DNA from: Desulfarculus sp.
GTDB taxonomy: Bacteria > Desulfobacterota > Desulfarculia > Desulfarculales > Desulfarculaceae
Direction: 5' to 3'
Assembly (NCBI GenBank): GCA_020216805.1
Contig: JAIWNN010000022.1
Coordinates: 1 to 18,906 of the forward strand
DNA: 18,906 nucleotides
Made by a program: the position numbers and the translations under genes. Positions 6,719 through 13,706 of this stretch are shown one piece after another (the first letter of the stretch is position 1; each line of letters opens with the position of its first letter). The notes below the pieces were generated by a model. The model searched no databases, was not told where the DNA came from, and worked only from the letters and a program-made list of their open reading frames with translations.

Positions 6719-8425
6719 ATGGCAAACCAGAAGACCACCCGGAAGTCCCTGAGCCTGAAGACCCAGATCATGTTTTTTCCGATCCTGTTTCTGGTGGGCT
6801 ACGGGGTTTTCGTCTTGGCCAGCTACGTGTTCGACGCCTCGCTGCGCGCCAACGTGGTGTTGCCCAGCATGGAGCGCCAGATCCTGGAGGACCATAAGGT
6901 CGCCCTCAAGGCTCTGGTCGAAGCCGAGGCCATCGCCTTGGGCGAGGTGGTGAAGGGCTTGGCCAGCCGGGAGGAAAAGCTGGCCGCCGTGGTCAAACAG
7001 ACCGACCCCATCCGCTTTTTCGACGATGGCTCGGGGTACTTCTTCTCCTATGATCTGGCCGGCATCCGCATCAACGTGCCCACCAACAAGGCCGACAACG
7101 GCAAGAGCTTCATGGAGGCCAAGGACAAAAAGGGCATCGCCTTCGTGGCCGAGTTCGTCAAGGCGGCCAAGGCCGGCGGCGGTTTCGTGGAGTATTACTT
7201 CGACAAACCCGGCAAGGGAGTCCAGCCCAAGCTGAGCTATATCAAGACGGTGCCGGGAACCGACTTCCTGGTCGGCACCGGGGTCTACATCGACAACGTG
7301 CAGGAGGAAAGCGCCAATCTGTTTAAGCGGCTGGACGAGGCCGACCGCGGCATGATGGTCTACAAGATCCTGCTCTTCGGGGTGATCCTCCTGGTGGTTT
7401 TTGTCATCAGCTTCCTGGTCGCTCGCCGAGTGACCGGTTCGGCTCAACGGGTGATCGATGGCTTGACCGCGGCGGCCGGGCAGGTCTCCGCCGCCGCCAG
7501 CCACGTCTCCGCCAACAGCCACCACCTGGCCGAGGGCGCATCCAACCAGGCGTCGTCGCTGGAGGAGACATCCTCGGCCCTGGAGGAGCTGTCGGCCATG
7601 ACCCGCCAGAACGCCAACAACGCTGGCGAGGCCAACACCCTGGCGGTGGAGTCCGGCCGGGTGATGGAGCAGGCCGAGGGCAGCATGCGCGAGCTGACCA
7701 ACTCCATGGGCGAGATCAGCCGCTCCAGCGAGCAGATCAGCAAGATCATCAAGACGATCGATGAGATCGCCTTCCAGACCAACCTGCTGGCCCTCAATGC
7801 GGCGGTGGAGGCGGCCCGGGCGGGCGAGGCTGGGGCCGGCTTCGCGGTGGTGGCCGAGGAAGTCCGCAACCTGGCCATGCGGGCCGGAGAGGCGGCCAAG
7901 AACACCGCCGACCTGATCGAGGACACCGTGCGGCGGATCAAGGCTGGCGACGAGCTGGTGGGCCGCACCAACACCGCGTTCACGGATCTTGCCAATAATG
8001 CGCGTAAGGTCGCGGAATTGGTGGGCGAAATCGCGGCGGCCAGCTCGGAGCAGTCCCAAGGCATCGACCAGGTGAACCGGGCGGTGGCCGACATGGACAA
8101 GGTGGTGCAGCAAAACGCGGCCACGGCCGAGGAATCCGCCGCCTCCTCAGAGCAGATGAACGCCCAGGCCCAGCGCCTGCACCAGTTCGTGGGCGAGCTG
8201 GCGGCTCTGATGGGCGGTAGGGGGCGAAATCCAAGCACCGCCTCCTCCACCGCCGGCGCCAAGGCCGCCGCCAGCGGACTGAAGCGGCCCAGCGCCGGTC
8301 CGCGGCCGGTGCAGAGCGCCCAGACCCTGCTGGCCCACAAGCCGGCGGCCCCGGCCAAACCGGCCGGCGGCAAGACCCCGCAGCAGCTCATCCCCCTGGA
8401 TGAAGACGATTTCAAGGACTTCTAG
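6719..8425 (+). CDS. Methyl-accepting chemotaxis protein with single Cache-type sensor domain
   Basis: This inner-membrane chemoreceptor would signal to CheA/CheW. The 568 residues comprise a first membrane helix (~17-38), a periplasmic Cache domain (~40-205) with [19 protein letters not shown] and [14 protein letters not shown], a second helix (~214-235), a short linker and a long coiled-coil cytoplasmic domain. The hairpin tip [20 protein letters not shown] (from ~349) and [15 protein letters not shown] are diagnostic. The C-terminus is an Ala/Pro-rich linker ending in [12 protein letters not shown], an acidic tail I associate with deltaproteobacterial receptors. I start it at 6719 (AGGA 4 bp upstream); a GTG at 6683 would add 12 atypical residues. 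It lies between genes for a MoxR ATPase and a VWA protein, unusual company for a receptor. The Cache family commonly binds small carboxylates, but the ligand is unknown. Confidence 0.93.
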   Translation: MANQKTTRKSLSLKTQIMFFPILFLVGYGVFVLASYVFDASLRANVVLPSMERQILEDHKVALKALVEAEAIALGEVVKGLASREEKLAAVVKQTDPIRFFDDGSGYFFSYDLAGIRINVPTNKADNGKSFMEAKDKKGIAFVAEFVKAAKAGGGFVEYYFDKPGKGVQPKLSYIKTVPGTDFLVGTGVYIDNVQEESANLFKRLDEADRGMMVYKILLFGVILLVVFVISFLVARRVTGSAQRVIDGLTAAAGQVSAAASHVSANSHHLAEGASNQASSLEETSSALEELSAMTRQNANNAGEANTLAVESGRVMEQAEGSMRELTNSMGEISRSSEQISKIIKTIDEIAFQTNLLALNAAVEAARAGEAGAGFAVVAEEVRNLAMRAGEAAKNTADLIEDTVRRIKAGDELVGRTNTAFTDLANNARKVAELVGEIAAASSEQSQGIDQVNRAVADMDKVVQQNAATAEESAASSEQMNAQAQRLHQFVGELAALMGGRGRNPSTASSTAGAKAAASGLKRPSAGPRPVQSAQTLLAHKPAAPAKPAGGKTPQQLIPLDEDDFKDF

Positions 8426-8454
8426 GACGGGCGTCCCCGGACAGGTGAGGCAAC

Positions 8455-9627
8455 GTGTTCCTGGATTTCTTCTACACCCTGCGCCAGCTCAAGGTGCCGG
8501 TTTCGGTCACCGAATGGATGACCCTGATGGACGCCTTGGGCCGGGGCCACGCCCAGTCCAGCCTGACCAGCTTTTATTATCTGGCGCGGGCCATCCTGAT
8601 CAAATCAGAAGCCTTCTACGACCAGTACGACCAGGCCTTCGCCCATGTCTTCCGCAACGCCACCCTGCCGGCCGATGTCCGCGACGAGATTCTGCAGTGG
8701 CTGGAGGACCCCATCAACCAACTCAAGCTACCCCCGGAGGAGTTGGAGAAGCTCAAGCGCTGGGACCTGGACCAGCTGCGCGAGGAGTTGGAAAAGCGCA
8801 TGCAGGAGCAGACCGAGCGCCACGACGGGGGCGGGCGCTGGATCGGCACCGGCGGCACCAGCCCTTTCGGACACTCCGGAGCCCATCCCGCCGGCATCCG
8901 CATCGGCGGCACCGGCGGCGGGGGCCACGCCATCCAGATCGCCTCAAAACGGCTGTTCCGCAACTACCGCACCGACGTGACCCTGGACGTGCGCCAGATC
9001 AAAGTCGCCTTGAAAAAGCTGCGTCAGTTCGCCAAGGAAGGCCCCGAGGACGAGCTGGACGTGGACGCCACCATCGACAAGACCTGCCGCGAGGCGGGGG
9101 AGATCGAGCTGGTCTTCACCCGGGCGCGCAAGAACAAGGTCAAGGTGCTATTGCTGATGGATTCCGGCGGGTCCATGAGCCCCTACGCCCGCCTGGTGGA
9201 CCGGCTGTTCTCGGCCGCCCACCAGATGAGCCATTTCCGCGACTTCAAGGCCTACTATTTTCACAACTGCATCTACCAGGACATCTACAAGGACATCTAC
9301 ACCAGCGAGGCCGAACCCACGGCCGGGCTGCTCAAGAACCTGGACGGCGACTACAAGGTGATCCTGGTGGGCGACGCCTACATGGCCCCATCGGAATTGT
9401 TCAGCGCCGGCGGGGCGATAGACTACTTCTATCACAACGACACCCCGGGCCTGGAGTGGCTGCGGCGCATCGCCGACCACTTCCGCTATTGCGTCTGGTT
9501 GAACCCGCTGCCCCAGCGGGCCTGGATCCATCCCACCATCCGCACCATCAGCCAAACCTTCCCCATGTTCCCGCTCACCCTGGACGGGGTGGAGGACGCG
9601 GTGAAGGCCTTGATGGTGAGACACTGA
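8455..9627 (+). CDS. VWA-domain protein, CoxE-like (MoxR partner)
   Basis: This is the probable partner of the MoxR ATPase encoded two genes upstream; MoxR/VWA pairs act together in complex maturation. The 390 residues have an N-terminal helical region (1-120), a glycine-rich linker (~125-158), a middle region with KRLFRNYRTDVTLDVRQIK, and a C-terminal VWA fold. The metal-ion-dependent adhesion site is present as LLLMDSGGSM (D236, S240), where the canonical DxSxS has Gly in the third position, as is common in CoxE-type proteins. A second acidic residue is in ILVGDAYM (D307). It ends with DGVEDAVKALMVRH. The start is GTG with GGTGAGG 4 bp upstream, 29 bp after the chemoreceptor gene. No signal peptide or membrane helix is visible, so it should be cytoplasmic. 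Confidence 0.9.
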   Translation: MFLDFFYTLRQLKVPVSVTEWMTLMDALGRGHAQSSLTSFYYLARAILIKSEAFYDQYDQAFAHVFRNATLPADVRDEILQWLEDPINQLKLPPEELEKLKRWDLDQLREELEKRMQEQTERHDGGGRWIGTGGTSPFGHSGAHPAGIRIGGTGGGGHAIQIASKRLFRNYRTDVTLDVRQIKVALKKLRQFAKEGPEDELDVDATIDKTCREAGEIELVFTRARKNKVKVLLLMDSGGSMSPYARLVDRLFSAAHQMSHFRDFKAYYFHNCIYQDIYKDIYTSEAEPTAGLLKNLDGDYKVILVGDAYMAPSELFSAGGAIDYFYHNDTPGLEWLRRIADHFRYCVWLNPLPQRAWIHPTIRTISQTFPMFPLTLDGVEDAVKALMVRH

Positions 9628-9691
9628 TGACAGCGGTATTAAACAACGTGCTTCGCGGGAAGCCCAGGCAGGCGAGCCAGGTTTATCGTCC

Positions 9692-9816
9692 GATCCGGCG
9701 GGCTCGTCCCGAAGTTGGTGACGGAGGAGCTAGCATGCCCTTGCCGCCGGTTAAGGTCATCCCTTGCGGTGCCTGGCGGCGGGCTTGACGGCCCAAGTCC
9801 GGGTTGCCACCGGATC
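9692..9816 (+). ncRNA. Possible structured RNA, unassigned
   Basis: GATCCGG (9692-9698) can close against CCGGATC (9810-9816). Inside, GCCC-TT-GCCGCC pairs with GGCGGC-GGGC (about 9738-9749 with 9775-9784), enclosing an AAGG-TCATC-CCTT hairpin. A further GGCCC/GGGTT hairpin follows near 9790-9805. No known riboswitch or small-RNA family is recognised. GC-rich DNA yields such pairings by chance, so this is a weak call. Confidence 0.2.
9735..9788 (+). CDS. Possible 17-residue mini-ORF
   Basis: An ATG at 9735 follows GGAGGAG (9723-9729) at a 5-bp spacing, the best Shine-Dalgarno on this strand nearby. The frame encodes MPLPPVKVIPCGAWRRA and then TGA. It sits 107 bp after the VWA gene and overlaps the inverted repeats of the possible structured RNA. 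It could be a leader or small peptide, or chance. No family is recognised. Confidence 0.2.
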   Translation: MPLPPVKVIPCGAWRRA

Positions 9817-9836
9817 AATTCTCAAAACGCCACCGA

Positions 9837-9872
9837 GCTTGGGCACAAGCCCGATCCGGCCAAGATGGCCGG
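9837..9872. terminator. Twin hairpins, possible T-less terminator
   Basis: GCTTG (9837-9841), GGCA loop and CAAGC (9846-9850) form one stem. CCGGCC (9856-9861), AAGAT loop and GGCCGG (9867-9872) form a second perfect 6-bp stem. Lying between convergent operons they could halt transcription in either direction, but neither strand has a T run after them, so termination is uncertain. Confidence 0.3.
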
Positions 9873-10016
9873 CCAGGGCATTCCCCATAAAATCGTAGGA
9901 GCGTTCGCCAAAAGTTATTCGCCTCGCCCAGTTCGGTTGTCCCGCCAGCGTCCGCCGCACTTCCCGTTACATGACTGCCAGATGCACGGGGACCACTCCA
10001 TCGATCAAGGGACGGC

Positions 10017-10433
10017 CTAGAAATTCGCGTTGAGCTTGGGGATGATGGCCAACAACGCGGCCAGCTCCTCGGGTTCCAGGGCGCTGGCCAACTCGTGGGT
10101 TAGCTGGCGGTGCAACTGGTGGTGTTCAAGGAAGTATTTCTCGCCCTCGGAGGTCAGGGCCACCCGGATCGAGCGGCGGTCCTCCTGGTTGGGCTGGCGC
10201 GCCACCAGCCCCGCCCGCACCAGGCGGTCCACCATCACCGTCAGGGCCCCGGTGGTGATCCCCATCTTTTCGGCCAGCTCCTTCATGCGCAGTTGGCCGG
10301 CCGCGCCCAGTATCTCCAGGGTGTGCATCTGGGGCAGGGTGATGCCGGTCTCCTTGACCACCCCCTGCTCCCAGGACGAGAAGCGCTCGTAGAACTCCAC
10401 CAACAGCCCGGCCAAGCGCTCGATCTGGTCCAT
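10017..10433 (-). CDS. MarR-family regulator, possibly metal-sensing
   Basis: This 138-residue winged-helix repressor has the MarR layout: N-terminal dimer helices, LTLPQMH-like entry (here ITLPQMHTLEIL, 31-42), HTH MKELAEKMGITTGALTVMVD (50-69), the wing RQPNQEDRRSIRVALT (79-94) and C-terminal dimer helices. H37, H104 and H108, with nearby E22 or E28, fall where I recall zinc ligands H42, H108 and H112 of streptococcal AdcR. That fits a metal sensor, but the comparison is from memory. It lies directly after the P1B ATPase gene: AGGAGG (10444-10439) abuts the ATPase stop codon and is 5 bp from the ATG, so the two are probably coupled. It likely represses this operon through the palindrome at 12399-12419. 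Confidence 0.9.
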   Translation of the reverse strand: MDQIERLAGLLVEFYERFSSWEQGVVKETGITLPQMHTLEILGAAGQLRMKELAEKMGITTGALTVMVDRLVRAGLVARQPNQEDRRSIRVALTSEGEKYFLEHHQLHRQLTHELASALEPEELAALLAIIPKLNANF

Positions 10434-10444
10434 GACCGCCTCCT

Positions 10445-12367
10445 CTAGGCTCCAACGGGCGCGGCGGGGGGCGCGGCGGCGGTCGGCTCGCGGAACAGGA
10501 GCAGACTGGCCGAGCTCAGCACCACGATGATGGAGCCCGCGTTGTGGAAAACCGAGGCCGCGACGGGGCTCAAGAGGCCGTAGGCCCCGCCCAGGATGGC
10601 CACGGCGTTGAACAGGAGCCCCAGGCCGATGTTCAATCGGATCAGGGCCAGCATCCGGCGGGCCAGTCGGATCAGGAGGGGCAGCTTGGCCACCTCGTCG
10701 TGGACCAGGGCGATGTCGGCCGTCTCCAGGGCCACGTCGGTGCCAGCCGCGCCCATGGCCACCCCCAGGTTGGCCCGGGCCAGGGCCGGGGCGTCGTTGA
10801 CCCCGTCACCCACGAAGAGAACCCGCCGGCCCTGGGCTTGCAACTCCCGGATGACCTGGAGCTTGTCTTGGGGCTTGAGCCCGGACCAGGCCTCGGAGAC
10901 GCCGATAGCCGTGGCGATGCGGCGCACCGACTGGTCGTGGTCGCCAGAGAGGATGCCGATGCGGGCGATGCCCAGGCTCTTGAGGTCCGCCACCGCCTGG
11001 CGGGCGCTGGTCCGCACCGTGTCGCTGACTCCCAGGACGCCGATGGGCGTTTGGTCGCGATAGACCACCAGCGGGGTCACTCCCTTTTGTTTCATGTCGG
11101 CCAGGCGGGTCCGCATCGGCCCAGGCAGAGCCGCCTCGCCCAGGCCGAGATAGGCGCTGCCCACCTCGATGACGCTGCCGTCCAGCAAGGCCCGCACTCC
11201 CAGACCGATCTCGCTCAACACGTTCTCGGCCCGGGTCACGCTGATCCGGGCGTAGTGGGCGGCCTTCATCACGGCCCGGGCCAGGGGGTGGTTGCAGTTC
11301 TGCTCCGCCCCGGCGGCGCAGGCGATGATCTCCTCCCGGGTCAGGCCGTCGGCGGTGACGATCTCTTCCACCCGAGGTTCGCCAAGGGTGAGAGTTCCGG
11401 TCTTGTCGAAAAGGACGGCATCGGCCCGGGCCGCCTCTTCCAAATGGCGGCCGCTCTTGACCAAAATTCCGGCCCTGGCCGCGCGGGCCACGGCGGCCAC
11501 GGTGGCGGTGGGCGCGGCCATCAACAGGGCGCAGGGGCAGCCGGCCACCAAAACCGCCACCGCCCGCCCTGCCTCGCCGCTCAACCACCAGGCCAGGCCG
11601 GCGCAGGACAGGACCAGGGGGGTGAACCACCGGGCGTAGCGGTCCACCAGGCGGGCCGCGCGGGGCTTGTGGGCCTCGGCCTCGCTGACCAGGCGCACCA
11701 CCCGGCCCAGGGCGGTGTCCTCGCCCACTTGGGTGGCCCGGATCTCGATGACGCCGTTGTAGTTGAGGCTGCCAGCCAGGACCGGCTCGCCGGGCCGGCG
11801 GGTGCGGGGGATGGACTCACCGGTGAGAGATGACTCGTCGATGGCGGTGACGCCGGAGAGGATGAGGCCGTCCACCGGAACCCGCTCGCCGGGTTTGACC
11901 AGCAGATGGTCGCCGACGCGTACGCTGGCCACCGGGACCACCCGTTGGCCCTCGGGGGAGAGCAGGGTGGCCTCCGCCGGGGTCATGCGGGCCAGGGCCT
12001 GGATCGAGCGCCGGGCGGATTGGCTGATGGCCTGTTCGATCAAGGAGCCCAGGGTCATGATGAAGCTGACGAAGGCGGCGGTGAGGAACTCGCCCTGGAG
12101 CAAGGAGGCCAGGATGGCCAGACTCACCAGCTCGTCCACGTTGACCCGGCGCTCCCACAGACCCCGGGCCGCCTCCCAGACGATGGGCGCGCCGTTGATC
12201 GCCACCGCGGCCAGGGCCAGCGCCAGCCCCGGCCAGACCGGAGACGCCGCCGACCATTGCCAGGAGTAGGAAGCCAGGGCCAAGGCCCCACCCAAGAGGC
12301 AGAGACGGAACGCCTTGCGGCTGAAAAGCTCCCGATATGCCCCGAGCTTGGAAAACCTGCCGATCAT
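10445..12367 (-). CDS. P1B-type heavy-metal-translocating ATPase
   Basis: This inner-membrane ATPase should export a transition metal. The 640 residues contain TGES (182-185), the membrane metal motif CPC (277-279) in AGCPCALLMAAP, the phosphorylation motif DKTGT (321-325), the P1B-specific HP (360-361) and GDGVNDAP (520-527). The cytoplasmic N-terminal metal-binding domain (HMA, CxxC) is missing; the first helix begins near residue 20. The last helix reads VFHNAGSIIVV (HNAGS, ~608-612). This lacks the conserved Asp expected for ZntA-type zinc/cadmium pumps and resembles CtpC-like pumps. I start it at 12367, where GGGAG lies 7 bp upstream; an upstream start at 12478 would translate the AT-rich promoter and palindrome. 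It is first in an operon with the MarR gene. CPC alone does not fix the metal. Confidence 0.93.
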   Translation of the reverse strand: MIGRFSKLGAYRELFSRKAFRLCLLGGALALASYSWQWSAASPVWPGLALALAAVAINGAPIVWEAARGLWERRVNVDELVSLAILASLLQGEFLTAAFVSFIMTLGSLIEQAISQSARRSIQALARMTPAEATLLSPEGQRVVPVASVRVGDHLLVKPGERVPVDGLILSGVTAIDESSLTGESIPRTRRPGEPVLAGSLNYNGVIEIRATQVGEDTALGRVVRLVSEAEAHKPRAARLVDRYARWFTPLVLSCAGLAWWLSGEAGRAVAVLVAGCPCALLMAAPTATVAAVARAARAGILVKSGRHLEEAARADAVLFDKTGTLTLGEPRVEEIVTADGLTREEIIACAAGAEQNCNHPLARAVMKAAHYARISVTRAENVLSEIGLGVRALLDGSVIEVGSAYLGLGEAALPGPMRTRLADMKQKGVTPLVVYRDQTPIGVLGVSDTVRTSARQAVADLKSLGIARIGILSGDHDQSVRRIATAIGVSEAWSGLKPQDKLQVIRELQAQGRRVLFVGDGVNDAPALARANLGVAMGAAGTDVALETADIALVHDEVAKLPLLIRLARRMLALIRLNIGLGLLFNAVAILGGAYGLLSPVAASVFHNAGSIIVVLSSASLLLFREPTAAAPPAAPVGA

Positions 12368-12398
12368 CGGTTGACTCCCGTGGTGGTTTGATTGCAAA

Positions 12399-12419
12399 GT
12401 ATTTTTATAATCAAAATAC
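12399..12419. promoter_or_regulatory. Candidate MarR operator, 21-bp palindrome
   Basis: GTATTTT (12399-12405), spacer TATAATC and AAAATAC (12413-12419) form a perfect 7-bp inverted repeat in the most AT-rich stretch of the window. It lies 31 bp upstream of the ATPase start codon and overlaps the probable -10 region. Its size and position fit a MarR-type repressor site; the matching regulator is inferred from the adjacent gene. Confidence 0.55.
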
Positions 12420-12430
12420 AATGGCGTCAA
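12404..12430 (-). promoter_or_regulatory. Probable promoter of the P1B ATPase-MarR operon
   Basis: On the minus strand TTGACG (12430-12425) is followed after 15 bp by TATAAA (12409-12404). The short spacer is typical of some metal-regulated promoters but may simply mean the -10 is placed one base off. The candidate operator covers the -10 box. On the plus strand the same segment contains a perfect TATAAT (12406-12411) without a good -35 box. Confidence 0.45.
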
Positions 12431-12480
12431 CCCATGCTGGAGAGCGTTGGGCCACCTCGCGGGTCGGCAGGTCATCACGG

Positions 12481-12509
12481 TTTACCCGCCCGCGGGCGCT
12501 TGCTATAGT
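12481..12509 (+). promoter_or_regulatory. Sigma70-like promoter of the ABC-2 permease operon
   Basis: TTTACC (12481-12486), a 17-bp spacer and TATAGT (12504-12509) match the consensus at 4/6 and 5/6 positions. It lies 60 bp before the first permease start. The expected transcript start (about 12515-12517) falls on or next to an ATG at 12517 that opens a short ORF. Confidence 0.55.
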
Positions 12510-12516
12510 TTCCCCC

Positions 12517-12573
12517 ATGGACAGCCTGCTTAGCAGCCGGCCAGAGGCCGCCCGGGAGAAGATCGAGCCATGA
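12517..12573 (+). CDS. Possible 18-residue leader ORF overlapping the permease start
   Basis: The frame MDSLLSSRPEAAREKIEP ends in a TGA that overlaps the permease ATG as ATGA (12570-12573). Its ATG is only 8 bp after the -10 box, so it would be at or near the 5' end of the transcript and has no ribosome-binding site. It might be a leaderless, translationally coupled leader, or simply untranslated DNA. Confidence 0.25.
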   Translation: MDSLLSSRPEAAREKIEP

Positions 12574-13703
12574 GCCCTCCCCGCGCCTGGGCGGTCTTCC
12601 GCAAGGAGCTCATCCACATCCGCCGCGACCCCAGCAGCCTGGTGCAGATCGTTCTGATGCCGGTGATGCTGCTATTGCTCTACGGCTACGCCCTCACCTT
12701 CGACATCAAGCACGTGCCCACCGTGGTCTGGGACCGGGATGGCTCCTCCGAGGCCCGGCAATTCCTGGATCGGCTCTTTGGATCGCCCTATTTCCATGAT
12801 TTGGCCCGGGTGAGCGATTTCACGGACGGCGGCCGGATGCTGGATCGGGGCGCGGCGCGGGTGGTGGTGGGTTTGCCCCATGATTTCGGCCGACAGGTCA
12901 AGGGCGAGGGCCAGGCCAAGGTGTCGGTGGTGCTGGACGGAGCGGACGCCAACACCGCCAACGTGATCCTGGGCTATATCCAGGCCGTGATTTCGGATTA
13001 CAACCTGGGGCTCATGACCGAGCGCCTGCATCGGAAGGGCATGACCCGTCTGAACACCCCCATCAGCCCCGAGCCCCGGGTCTGGTACAACGAGGAGCTG
13101 GAGAGCCGCAACTTCATCGTCCCTGGCCTGATCGTGGTGATCATGACCATGGTGGGGGCGCTGTTGACCAGCCTGAGCGTGGTGCGCGAGCGGGAGCGGG
13201 GCAGCATGGAGGGGCTGATCGCCAGCCCGCTCAAGAAGTCCGAGCTGATCCTGGGCAAGCTGGGGCCCTACTTCATCATCGGCATGGTGGACATGGGCAT
13301 CGCCATGGGCATGGGCCAGTTCCTGTTCGAGGTGCCCATGCGCGGATCCTGGCTCTTGATGATCGCCATGAGCGCCTTGTACCTGATGGTGATGCTGGCC
13401 CAGGGGCTGTTGATCTCCTTCGCGGCCCAGAACCAGCTGCAGGCCAACCAGCTATCCATGCTCAGCACTTTTCTACCGGCGCTGCTGTTGTCGGGCTTTA
13501 TGTTCGACATTCGCCAGATGCCCTGGATATTGCAGGCCATCAGCTATATCGTTCCGGCCCGCTACTTCGTGACCCTGATCAAGGGGATCTACCTGAAGGG
13601 CCTGGGATTGGATTTGCTGTGGCCGGACGCCTTGCTGCTAGTGGGCTTCACGCTGCTTTTCCTGCTGCTGGCGGCGCGGCGGTTCGCCAAGAAGGTGCAC
13701 TGA
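12570..13703 (+). CDS. ABC-2 type transporter permease (YbhS-like)
   Basis: This membrane subunit of an ABC-2 exporter has 377 residues. An N-terminal cytoplasmic segment, FRKELIHIRRDPSS, leads to a first helix (~24-42), then a large periplasmic domain (~45-180) and five C-terminal helices from about residue 185. The family coupling motif is VVRERERGSMEGLIASPLK, the usual helix-loop contacting the ATPase. The ending VPARYFVTLIKGIYLKG is also typical. In E. coli, YbhS and YbhR pair as permeases with the ATPase YbhF and the periplasmic adaptor YbhG. Here the second permease follows 3 bp downstream, but no ATPase or adaptor gene is adjacent. The start ATG has GGGAG about 11 bp upstream. Possible substrates of such exporters are drugs or cations; none can be assigned. 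Confidence 0.9.
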   Translation: MSPPRAWAVFRKELIHIRRDPSSLVQIVLMPVMLLLLYGYALTFDIKHVPTVVWDRDGSSEARQFLDRLFGSPYFHDLARVSDFTDGGRMLDRGAARVVVGLPHDFGRQVKGEGQAKVSVVLDGADANTANVILGYIQAVISDYNLGLMTERLHRKGMTRLNTPISPEPRVWYNEELESRNFIVPGLIVVIMTMVGALLTSLSVVRERERGSMEGLIASPLKKSELILGKLGPYFIIGMVDMGIAMGMGQFLFEVPMRGSWLLMIAMSALYLMVMLAQGLLISFAAQNQLQANQLSMLSTFLPALLLSGFMFDIRQMPWILQAISYIVPARYFVTLIKGIYLKGLGLDLLWPDALLLVGFTLLFLLLAARRFAKKVH

Positions 13704-13706
13704 GCC

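Larger units (their letters stand above)
9628..10016. other. Convergent intergenic region with dense inverted repeats
   Basis: These 389 bp lie between the ends of the VWA gene (plus) and the marR gene (minus). No confident gene is present. It holds a 17-codon mini-ORF, several hairpins between 9690 and 9875 and a direct repeat CCGATCCGGC (9690-9699 and 9851-9860). I found no T-tract terminator for either converging operon. From 9880 to 10016 I see nothing I can name. Confidence 0.5.

Noticed and set aside
9735-9900. TGA of the mini-ORF as a selenocysteine codon, with read-through to a longer peptide
   Set aside because: The hairpin after the TGA is too close and too short for a bacterial SECIS element, and the read-through peptide resembles no selenoprotein.
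9757-9960. 67-residue minus-strand frame in the convergent intergenic region
   Set aside because: No recognisable family, no clear ribosome-binding site, and it overlaps the inverted repeats. Kept as unassigned intergenic DNA.
9715-10020. 101-residue plus-strand frame across the same intergenic region
   Set aside because: Its start lacks a ribosome-binding site, the composition is Pro/Arg/His-rich and it ends inside the marR gene. No support.
10445-12478. Longer P1B ATPase starting at 12478
   Set aside because: The extra 37 residues would be translated from the AT-rich promoter and palindrome. The ATG at 12367 has a good GGGAG site and starts where the protein family begins.
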